NCBI GenBank assembly: GCA_024653985.1 | Contig: JANLIS010000070.1 | Coordinates: 1-6,669 of the forward strand | From: Candidatus Roizmanbacteria bacterium | Lineage (GTDB): Bacteria; Patescibacteriota; Microgenomatia; UBA1406; GWC2-37-13 | Length of the DNA stretch: 6,669 nt | Direction: 5' to 3' | Part shown: in pieces, positions 1 to 5,809 of the stretch | Position numbering within the stretch: position 1 is the stretch's first letter | Layout of the letters: every line of letters begins with the position of its first letter | Translations under genes and position numbers: made by a program | Notes under the pieces: generated by a model | Told to the model about the DNA's origin: nothing | Database searches by the model: none | Seen by the model: the letters and a program-made list of their open reading frames with translations, nothing else

Positions 1-43
1 ATTTTATAGACATTATCTATGCTCCCACATCCCTAATCACTGA

Positions 44-62
44 TTTTTTGGTAGAATTTGGG
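44..62 (+). promoter_or_regulatory. Orphan extended -10 promoter-like element
   Basis: A T6 tract is followed by TG-G-TAGAAT (hexamer at 52-57) and then TTGGG. The 19 bases match the element just upstream of the gene at 1983 (bases 1963-1981) with one mismatch. There is no recognisable -35 box, so it would work as an extended -10 promoter (TGnTATAAT type). Unlike the copy at 1963, no ATG follows at the expected +1 near 64 and no open frame begins there. It may be a relic, may drive a non-coding transcript through the hairpin-rich stretch that follows, or may be chance similarity in AT-rich DNA. Confidence 0.35.
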
Positions 63-86
63 CTCAAATAATCCTCTGATATATCG

Positions 87-185
87 TCGTTGTTAGACTA
101 CTTTTGTAGGTTGTCCTCCTTCGCTAAAGCTTCGGACGGACAAGTAAGCGGTGGACAACGATTAAGCATACAACTATAAAGTAGT
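87..185. repeat. Intergenic stretch with nested inverted repeats
   Basis: Several dyads overlap here. TTGTCC-TCC (111-119) pairs with GGA-c-GGACAA (134-143), giving a 9-bp stem with one bulged C. GTTGTCC (110-116) can instead pair with GGACAAC (153-159). TCGTTGT (87-93) pairs with ACAACGA (155-161). An outer pair ACTACTTT (97-104) and AAAGTAGT (178-185) brackets most of the region. Some pairings exclude each other. The core TCCTTCGCTAAAGCTTCGGA (117-136) resembles hairpin elements that I recall being scattered between genes in CPR genomes, but that is memory and not a search. No protein is evident. The right half overlaps the promoter of the gene at 190. Confidence 0.4.
152..180 (+). promoter_or_regulatory. 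Promoter of the small gene at 190
   Basis: The -35 box TGGACA (152-157) and -10 box TATAAA (175-180) each match consensus at five of six positions and are separated by 17 nt. The expected +1 is near 187, so the ATG at 190 would have almost no leader. The -35 box lies within GGACAAC (153-159), one arm of the inverted repeats, so hairpin formation in the DNA or RNA could affect its use. Confidence 0.6.
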
Positions 186-189
186 TTGT

Positions 190-505
190 ATGGAATTTGT
201 GTCTTTAAGAAAAATTAAAATTAGACTAACAGATGAAAGACTTAATCATATTTTAATGAGTCATCCAGAGATTTCAGAACATATTTTTGATATAGGTCAA
301 ACAATAAGTGAGCCGGATTATTTGTTTGAAGGTGGTAAAGGAGAATACTTTGGCATTTTGAATAAAAAAGCTTTTTATTTTGTGTAAAGCTCTTCAAAAA
401 GCAAACGACACAGAGTTTTTTTCTGATGATGTACTAGTAAGAAAAAAAAATAAAGAAATTATCGGTCTAACCCTTCTTCATTTTAAAAAGAGCCTTTCGT
501 CATAA
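190..505 (+). pseudogene. Frameshifted small H..HPE-motif protein (toxin/nuclease-like remnant)
   Basis: The intact part (190-387) encodes 65 residues. Residues 13-27 carry L-T-D-E-R-x-x-H-I-L-x-x-H-P-E, followed by a region around EPDYLFEGGKGEYFGI. I recall this pattern from small (about 100-residue) proteins sometimes grouped with PBECR/RelE-like nucleases; that family link is tentative. The frame stops at TAA 385-387 just after a hydrophobic strand (AFYFV), where family members normally continue. Skipping one base opens another frame from 386 to TAA 503-505, about 39 more codons (starting K-A-L-Q-K-A-N-D), for a total near 105. This suggests a one-base insertion or two-base deletion near 384-388. 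The third frame (starting K-L-F-K-K-Q) also reads some way, so the original path is uncertain. The start at 190 is set by the promoter at 152-180; there is no Shine-Dalgarno. A genuine 65-residue protein or a sequencing error remain possible. Confidence 0.5.
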
Positions 506-595
506 TTTTAACCCTTGAAAATCTTATTTAATCAGCGTATCTTAAACGATGGAATCAGTATAAGACACTTGGAATAAAAATATGTCGAAATATAC

Positions 596-624
596 TTGAC
601 ATAATACATATAAATATGTAGACT
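596..624 (+). promoter_or_regulatory. Promoter of the ATPase gene
   Basis: A perfect -35 box TTGACA (596-601) is followed after 17 nt by TAGACT (619-624), which matches the -10 consensus at four of six positions. The -10 box ends 7 nt before the ATG at 632, so transcription should begin on or next to the start codon. The spacer contains a palindrome described separately. Confidence 0.65.
605..620. promoter_or_regulatory. Candidate operator palindrome between -35 and -10
   Basis: TACATAT (605-611) and ATATGTA (614-620) form a perfect 7-bp inverted repeat around AA, and the right arm overlaps the first bases of the -10 box. A second dyad, TATGTC (581-586) and GACATA (598-603), overlaps the -35 box, so four TATGT half-sites lie within 40 bp. 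A dimeric repressor bound here would block polymerase. In such AT-rich DNA a palindrome of this kind can arise by chance, and no regulator gene is visible in the window. Confidence 0.3.
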
Positions 625-631
625 GTTAATT

Positions 632-1813
632 ATGATTTACTCACGAAAATTACTACCAATCTTACAAAAACAAATTAATTCAAAACAAATCATAGTTTTG
701 ACCGGTATGCGACGAGTTGGCAAAACAACCCTTTATCAAAATATTTTTAAGCAGATTTCGTCTCCTAATAAATTTTTTTTAGACATTGAAAATCCATTAG
801 ATCAAAAAATCTTTGAAGAAGAGGATTTTAACAATATAATTTTTAACCTAAAAAAATTAGGTTTAGATCCTAAGAGCAAAATCTATCTTTTTTTAGATGA
901 AATTCAAGCAATGCCTAAGATTATTATGGCTATAAAATATTTATACGATCATTATCAAATCAAATTTTTTTTGACAGGGTCGAGCAGTTATTATCTTAAA
1001 AATTTGTTTCCGGAAAGTCTATCTGGACGAAAATTTATCTTTGAACTTTATCCCCTAGATTTTGAAGAGTTTTTGATTTTTAAGGAATATAAAAAAGAGT
1101 TTTATGTCGATTTTTTGAAAAAAGATAAGAATAAGAACTTAATCAGTTATGAAAAAACAAAAAAATATTATGATGAGTATGAAAAATTTGGTGGATTTCC
1201 GGAGGTAGTTTTGGAAAAAGATTTTTCTCAAAAAAAACTAATTTTAAATGATATTTTTAAATCATATTTTGAAAAAGATGTAAAAAGTTTGTCTGATTTT
1301 AAACAACTTAATATTCTGCGTGATCTGATACTTCTTTTAATGGAAAGAGTTGGATCAAAAATCGATATAAGTAAATTGGCTTCGGAACTTAGCGTTTCGC
1401 GAGATACGATTTATTCATATCTACATTTTTTAGAAAATACTTATTTTATTCATCTTATTTCACCTTTTAGCCATAATGTTGATCGCGAAGTATCCGGTAC
1501 TAAAAAGGTTTATTTTTGTGACCAAGGTTTACTTAATCAATTAGCAAAAATATCAAGTGGTGCTTTATTTGAAAACTCTATATTCAATAATCTTTTAAAA
1601 TATGGACAGATCAATTACTACCAAAAAAGATCAGGTGCGGAAATAGATTTTATTATTGATAAAAAAATCGCTCTTGAGGTCAAATCAAAAGGAACAGAAT
1701 CGGATTATCATAAGTTAAAAAAAATAGCATCATTAATTAAAATTAAACATTTTTTTATAATAACCAAAGAGTTTTTTAACCAAAATGGGTTTATTCCAGC
1801 GATTGAAGTATAG
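632..1813 (+). CDS. AAA-type ATPase with DUF4143-like C-terminal region
   Basis: This is a predicted cytoplasmic ATP-binding protein of 393 residues, about the usual length for the AAA_14 plus DUF4143 family. The Walker A motif is at residues 25-32 (GMRRVGKT). Walker B is at 84-90 (IYLFLDE). A sensor-1-like TGSSS is at 115-119, followed by SGR at 131-133, typical of this family. A middle segment (about 210-280) looks helical and may be a winged helix (SKLASELSVSRDTIYSYL). The C-terminal part carries GAEIDF with E337 and D339, then E349-V-K351, resembling a PD-(D/E)XK nuclease core with its acidic and lysine residues intact. Family members are widespread in bacteria and archaea and patchily distributed; their cellular role is mostly unknown, so DNA cleavage or remodelling is only a possibility. 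The gene is very AT-rich (14/60 G+C at 781-840), unlike the genes to the right, which fits acquisition. It starts at the ATG beside its own promoter without a Shine-Dalgarno, and is followed by a structured 3' region. Confidence 0.93.
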   Translation: MIYSRKLLPILQKQINSKQIIVLTGMRRVGKTTLYQNIFKQISSPNKFFLDIENPLDQKIFEEEDFNNIIFNLKKLGLDPKSKIYLFLDEIQAMPKIIMAIKYLYDHYQIKFFLTGSSSYYLKNLFPESLSGRKFIFELYPLDFEEFLIFKEYKKEFYVDFLKKDKNKNLISYEKTKKYYDEYEKFGGFPEVVLEKDFSQKKLILNDIFKSYFEKDVKSLSDFKQLNILRDLILLLMERVGSKIDISKLASELSVSRDTIYSYLHFLENTYFIHLISPFSHNVDREVSGTKKVYFCDQGLLNQLAKISSGALFENSIFNNLLKYGQINYYQKRSGAEIDFIIDKKIALEVKSKGTESDYHKLKKIASLIKIKHFFIITKEFFNQNGFIPAIEV

Positions 1814-1851
1814 ACGGTTTTACCTATTTGAAACGGCCGTCAGGGATAGGT
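1813..1851 (+). other. Possible pseudoknot directly after the ATPase stop codon
   Basis: GACGG (1813-1817) can pair with CCGTC (1837-1841), and ACCTAT (1822-1827) can pair with ATAGGT (1846-1851). The stems interleave, which gives an H-type pseudoknot if both form, or a switch if they exclude each other. The first stem begins on the last base of the TAG stop. The stems are short, so this could be chance; no known RNA family is recognised. Confidence 0.3.
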
Positions 1852-1858
1852 GAGAGAG

Positions 1859-1945
1859 CTTAGGCTAAATATATACTTTTAAAAAGGACACTCTTTATAA
1901 AGACAGTCTTATTTAAGACTGTCTTTGTTTAGCCTCAAGTTTTTT
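1859..1945 (+). terminator. Nested stem-loop with T tract: terminator of the ATPase gene
   Basis: The inner hairpin is a perfect 12-bp stem, AAAGACAGTCTT (1899-1910) with AAGACTGTCTTT (1915-1926), around a four-base ATTT loop. An outer stem pairs CTT-AGGCTAAA (1859-1869) with TTTAGCCT-c-AAG (1928-1939), with one bulged C, and is followed at once by six T residues (1940-1945). The GAGAG run before 1859 could extend the outer stem by A-U and G-U pairs. The inner hairpin has only GTTT after it, so the outer stem plus T6 is the better intrinsic terminator. It insulates the ATPase gene from the promoter at 1968. A structured small RNA released from this 3' end is another possibility. Confidence 0.65.
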
Positions 1946-1967
1946 GGCAGACGTGTGGTTATTTTTT

Positions 1968-1976
1968 TGATAGAAT
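1968..1976 (+). promoter_or_regulatory. Extended -10 promoter of the gene at 1983
   Basis: TG-A-TAGAAT follows a run of seven T residues and ends 6 nt before the ATG at 1983. The only -35-like box, TTGGCA (1944-1949), is 21 nt upstream, which is too far, so this should act as an extended -10 promoter. Transcription from about 1983 gives a leaderless mRNA. The surrounding 19 bases recur at 44-62 with one mismatch. Confidence 0.55.
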
Positions 1977-1982
1977 TTGGGT

Positions 1983-3647
1983 ATGAATGGAGAAAAATCT
2001 ACCCAAGGACTAGATCGAATAATTGCCAAATTAGAAAAATATCATAAAGAGTCGTCCATAGATATTAGATCAAATAATATTTGGAGAAGGATAAGGTCAT
2101 ACAGTTCTCCGGAAGATGCAAAAAAAGAGCTTAATAAAGGGCTGCTAATTTACTCAAATATATCTTTAGGCAAAGAGCCACTGCAAGACAAAAGTTTGTA
2201 TCAGCAGTTTGAGACAACTATTAATGATAAGTCTAATCTTCATCCGATGGAAGAGTCAGATATAAAGACCCATTATTCTTACCATATGGATGGGACTTCA
2301 AGCAAAAAATTTCAAGAAAAAACCATTAGTTATCTAAAACAGTATTGCGAAGATGTTGTTTTATCAAGCTTGTTGTACGATGAAAAACCAAGATTGGCTA
2401 ACGAACGGCAAGAAATAGACAGAATAAAAATGATTATGGATTTGCTTGAAGACGGGAAGCATAGAAATTTTTTTGAGTTAGGGAGAAGAGCAGACAAAAA
2501 AATATTACCTGCATACATTATTCTTAAGACTCTTAAGGATCGATCTCCGCCGATTTATTATTTTAGTTCATCAGACGTTAGTAACACTAGAAAAACTCTT
2601 GATAATTTATTTGGGTTGATTGACCATCCTGGCGTCAAAAAGATTATCATGAAGAAATTTATCTCATTGGAAGCTCCTAAAATTAAACCAGTTGAACCGA
2701 TAAAAACAAAAGCTCCGCTGGAATTAAGTAAAGATTATGAAGAAATCAAGGAAGCTAAAAGAAAAATTATTGAAAGTGTCCAAAAAGAAGTCCTTCCAGA
2801 CAGCTATGAAATGAAAAAGGTATTTTTTAGCTTGACTCCGTTTTTTTATTCAAAAGATTATCAAGAAATCGCCTTAAAATCACTAAAAAAATTGTTTGGT
2901 AAACGATTAGGGTCAGGAGAGGTTAAAAAAATAGCTCTTTCTTTAAGAGATACCTATAAGGATATTAGCTCTAGCAAGGGGCCATTTAAAAAACCGTTAG
3001 ATGAATCTTTTGAAAAAGGTTTGCAAAATGCTGATAATTTTTTGCAATTAGACAAGGTTATCCTCAAAACAATGTTTGATAAATATCAAAATCTAAATAG
3101 AAAAAAGGGAGAATATTATAATTTTATGCGTTTACCTGGAATGAAAATGGCGATTGAGGCCTTAAGAAAAGCTTACTTGTTATCAAATTTAAAAGGCATC
3201 ATGAAGGAAAAAGATAAAACCTTGGACATCTTCCCAAATGATAGTTCAATTTTGAGCAATACGACTTCTCTTAGAGAGATGTTTGGAAAAACAAAAATTT
3301 CACTGTTTAATTCAAAAGATACAGACCAGATAATGGATCTATTAAGCGATGAGGATATTGGCCACCATTGGGTTTTTCATGCTATAGATAATCTGGTCAA
3401 AGATAATCGGCAAGATTTTAAACAAAGAAAAATTATCAAGACAGGAGGTGAGGCAGAACTAGAATTAAACCTAAGTCCTGACGTTCTATTTCCAAAAGAA
3501 AGTGAAAGTTATTTCCAAGTCGGTGGCATAAAGATACCAATCAAATCAGTACTGAAAGATGATGGAAAAGATAATTATTATGTACAAGTAAATTCCTTTA
3601 ATAGATTGGTTACAATTATTCCTATTGATAATCTTGAATATAAATAA
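1983..3647 (+). CDS. Cytoplasmic protein of unknown function, lysine-rich, two-part
   Basis: I do not recognise this 554-residue protein. It has no signal peptide or membrane segment and is rich in Lys, Glu, Asp and Asn, so it is probably soluble and cytoplasmic. A Pro/Lys-rich hinge (about residues 230-247) separates a mostly helical N-terminal half from a C-terminal half that begins with a charged helix (about 250-270). A histidine cluster, H461, H462 and H466 in GHHWVFH, lies near the end of the helical part. The last 80 residues or so look beta-rich (KIIKTGGEAELELNL, YFQVGGIKIPIKSV, NYYVQVNSFNRLVTIIPI), like a small binding domain. An in-frame TTG at 1977 would add two residues, but it abuts the -10 box, so the ATG at 1983 is chosen. 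The gene ends with tandem TAA codons (3645-3650), and its last codons contain the -35 box of the next gene's promoter. Confidence 0.85.
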   Translation: MNGEKSTQGLDRIIAKLEKYHKESSIDIRSNNIWRRIRSYSSPEDAKKELNKGLLIYSNISLGKEPLQDKSLYQQFETTINDKSNLHPMEESDIKTHYSYHMDGTSSKKFQEKTISYLKQYCEDVVLSSLLYDEKPRLANERQEIDRIKMIMDLLEDGKHRNFFELGRRADKKILPAYIILKTLKDRSPPIYYFSSSDVSNTRKTLDNLFGLIDHPGVKKIIMKKFISLEAPKIKPVEPIKTKAPLELSKDYEEIKEAKRKIIESVQKEVLPDSYEMKKVFFSLTPFFYSKDYQEIALKSLKKLFGKRLGSGEVKKIALSLRDTYKDISSSKGPFKKPLDESFEKGLQNADNFLQLDKVILKTMFDKYQNLNRKKGEYYNFMRLPGMKMAIEALRKAYLLSNLKGIMKEKDKTLDIFPNDSSILSNTTSLREMFGKTKISLFNSKDTDQIMDLLSDEDIGHHWVFHAIDNLVKDNRQDFKQRKIIKTGGEAELELNLSPDVLFPKESESYFQVGGIKIPIKSVLKDDGKDNYYVQVNSFNRLVTIIPIDNLEYK

Positions 3648-3661
3648 TAATGTGATATAAT
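3634..3661 (+). promoter_or_regulatory. Promoter of the exported-protein gene at 3676
   Basis: The -35 box TTGAAT (3634-3639) and a perfect -10 box TATAAT (3656-3661) are 16 nt apart, and TG at 3653-3654 makes it an extended -10 as well. The expected +1 near 3668 leaves a leader of only about 8 nt. The -35 box lies inside the last codons of the upstream gene. An alternative -10, TAAACT (3663-3668), would give a fully leaderless start but has no -35 partner. The start-site context GGGTATGAA is shared with the gene at 1983. Confidence 0.65.
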
Positions 3662-3675
3662 ATAAACTATAGGGT

Positions 3676-5742
3676 ATGAAAGCTAAAGTAATTAGTCAAC
3701 CAAATAGAGCAGAAGAAGAACCTCCGCGATCAACCAAATACGCACTTCCCATTGCTCTGACTTTTGGTTCTGCATTATTAACTCAATGTGCCGAGGCTAG
3801 TATTGTCAATAAAAATATTTCATATGTGGCCCAAGATATGCGAGTATTTTCTAATGAAACTTCTGATTTGTCAGCCCAAGATAAAGCATTACTGCAAAAT
3901 TATACAACAAGTGCCTCTTTATTATTAAATAAACTCGGTGAGGCAGGATCATTGCTTTTTTCTCCAAAAGATATGAGCGTTTATCAATATCAAGGTAAAA
4001 ATGATGCCGGAAATGTAAATAATGTTGAATTTGCAGTGAATAACATATCGGTTAATGACCAACTGTCTGAGCAGGACACAGGCAAAAGCATTATATCTTT
4101 TAGAAATGACAATGTTGCTCCAACTGGTGAGTTTGATATCTCTACAAAATCTTTCCTTTTTGATCCGCAATTACCACAAAGCTTTATAAGAACCGAAACT
4201 ACAGACCACACAGTAATTACAGCCCAAGGCGCAGAATTAAATAAAACAATTACACCGTTTATGATCATTGTCCTGGACAAACTACCAGCTGACGTCGATA
4301 TCAACAAAGCTCTACAGGATCCAGAGTTAGCAAGAGAAGTGACAATAATTAATCCTGTAACAGGAGAAAGTATAATAATTCCTCAAGATCAGGATGTAAT
4401 CGCAACAGAACAAGCAAATAGTTCACCTTCACTAATAAATATAATAGGTAAAATTATCGAGCCGTCCGGGGTTGTCCAAGCTCAAGGTCCTCAGTCCGAA
4501 GCCCCAACTGCCATTCCACCGGCTCCAGTTGAGGTCGCTCCAGGAGAATTTATACCGGCATCTCAGATCGTTGGATATGAAGCCAGAGATACAAGTGGAA
4601 AGCTTATATATGTCCAAGATACCAAGGGAGATTGGATCAAGGCGACTCATGAAGTTGCGGCGCCTGTAGCTGATTGGGCAGGTGTCAATGAACGCTTGGG
4701 GACAGAATTTACAATCAACCCAGACGGGACAATTGCAGGAGTTGAGGGATTAAACATCAATATGGCAAATGGGGAAGCCACCTTCAATTTTGACGGTAAA
4801 GGAACAGAGGTTTATCACATCGGAAATATCAAGGTTCAAGAAATTGATGGAGTTAAGAGATTATTGGTCGCTGGATATTCATGGAACGCAGAAACAACAT
4901 CATGGGAAGTCTTTAATCCGGGTTTCCCAATGGAGAGCCCTGAAGCGCAACTTGGCTGGTTTATGGAGGCGGACGTTTCCAACGGCAACTGGCTAAGATG
5001 GCACCAGAGGGCTTTAGTAGATCTAGTCACTCAGGGAGGATTTGTAAAGCCGGACGGAACTGCCGATGTGGAAAGTTATATGAAGGACTTGTTTAAAGAC
5101 GCTTTGCCGCCAGATAAATGGTTATTATCTGAAATTTCCAGTAATGGTGCATCAGATATTGATGGCGATGGTAAGGGAGATTTTGCTCATTTCATTAAAC
5201 TCAGGTTGAGTAGTAGTGAATTTGCTGAAAAATTGGCAAATGGAGAACCCTTTGGAAAAGAACATTTCCCCGGGCGGGCAGGCTTAAGCTTTAGTTACCT
5301 TGCCGATGCAGATGCCGCCATAATCTCCTTTGAGGTTTCAAACGGAGACGGAAGCGCCACTTCTTTGCCTGCAATGATCGATGAGGAAAAATTATGGACA
5401 AAGATAAAAGATAGTAATACCGGGAAAGACATACATAATGTACTCTTTAGAAGATTGGCTTTAGCTATTGGAATAGAACCGGTTGATACTGAGGGAGATA
5501 ATCTGGGAAATAATACATCTTGGATGATTTGGCCAACTGTCTCAGCTTATGAAGATGCAACTTTTCATCCTTGGTTATATGGTCGAAATCTGCAAATTTT
5601 CAAAGATCCTGAAAGCAGTAAACGAAAAACGGAAGCAGTTAATAATGGTAAAATTGAACAATCGGCTTCACTTGAACTGTGGGGAGGAGGTATTGCTGCT
5701 GTTCGTCTTGCAGATAAGTTAGTCGAACCCAAATCCCCCTAA
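3676..5742 (+). CDS. Large exported protein of unknown function, cysteine-free when mature
   Basis: This 688-residue protein has a Sec-type signal with a long, partly acidic n-region (1-21), a hydrophobic stretch (22-37) and a probable signal peptidase I site after AEA (39-41). C38 is preceded by LTQ, a poor lipobox, so a lipoprotein is unlikely. C38 is also the only cysteine, so the mature protein cannot form internal disulfides, unlike the product of the next gene. Residues about 43-250 form one region. A Pro/Ala-rich linker follows (275-294, with I-P-P-A-P). The larger Trp-rich region (about 295-680) carries D494-x-D496-x-D498-G-x-x-D502, a calcium-binding loop pattern as in dockerin or EF-hand-like repeats, though histidine replaces the usual Glu at loop position 12. 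There is no second membrane anchor or LPXTG sorting signal. The whole protein is unfamiliar to me; a surface or released binding protein is an inference. No terminator is seen after it. Confidence 0.88.
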   Translation: MKAKVISQPNRAEEEPPRSTKYALPIALTFGSALLTQCAEASIVNKNISYVAQDMRVFSNETSDLSAQDKALLQNYTTSASLLLNKLGEAGSLLFSPKDMSVYQYQGKNDAGNVNNVEFAVNNISVNDQLSEQDTGKSIISFRNDNVAPTGEFDISTKSFLFDPQLPQSFIRTETTDHTVITAQGAELNKTITPFMIIVLDKLPADVDINKALQDPELAREVTIINPVTGESIIIPQDQDVIATEQANSSPSLINIIGKIIEPSGVVQAQGPQSEAPTAIPPAPVEVAPGEFIPASQIVGYEARDTSGKLIYVQDTKGDWIKATHEVAAPVADWAGVNERLGTEFTINPDGTIAGVEGLNINMANGEATFNFDGKGTEVYHIGNIKVQEIDGVKRLLVAGYSWNAETTSWEVFNPGFPMESPEAQLGWFMEADVSNGNWLRWHQRALVDLVTQGGFVKPDGTADVESYMKDLFKDALPPDKWLLSEISSNGASDIDGDGKGDFAHFIKLRLSSSEFAEKLANGEPFGKEHFPGRAGLSFSYLADADAAIISFEVSNGDGSATSLPAMIDEEKLWTKIKDSNTGKDIHNVLFRRLALAIGIEPVDTEGDNLGNNTSWMIWPTVSAYEDATFHPWLYGRNLQIFKDPESSKRKTEAVNNGKIEQSASLELWGGGIAAVRLADKLVEPKSP

Positions 5743-5773
5743 ACTCGTAACTCATACATATTTTATCTTATGA

Positions 5774-5803
5774 TTGACAATAACAAAAAATTCATTATAT
5801 ACT
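5774..5803 (+). promoter_or_regulatory. Promoter of the TSP1-like gene at 5810
   Basis: A perfect -35 box TTGACA (5774-5779) and TATACT (5798-5803; five of six matches) are 18 nt apart. The -10 box ends 6 nt before the ATG at 5810, so transcription should start on the start codon. TATATA (5796-5801) with a 16-nt spacer is a close alternative. Confidence 0.65.
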
Positions 5804-5809
5804 GATTAC

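Noticed and set aside
3..71. Open frame of 22 codons from the window edge to TAA 69-71, possibly the tail of an upstream gene
   Set aside because: It is too short to judge, and its last third coincides with the promoter-like element at 44-62. No recognisable protein feature supports it.
2330..2518. Minus-strand 62-codon frame inside the 554-residue gene
   Set aside because: It is antisense to an intact long gene and its serine/leucine-rich product looks like a shadow.
3676..3800. Lipoprotein reading of the exported protein via C38
   Set aside because: The residues before C38 are L-T-Q, and Q at -1 does not fit the lipobox. The A-E-A signal peptidase I site directly downstream fits better.
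3949..5030. Several short frames on both strands within the exported-protein gene
   Set aside because: They overlap a 688-codon gene with a strong promoter and show no independent start signals or recognisable domains.
4552..5200. Possible CRISPR or tandem repeats in the low-complexity parts of the exported proteins
   Set aside because: No regularly spaced direct repeats were found; the Pro-rich linker is a protein-level feature only.
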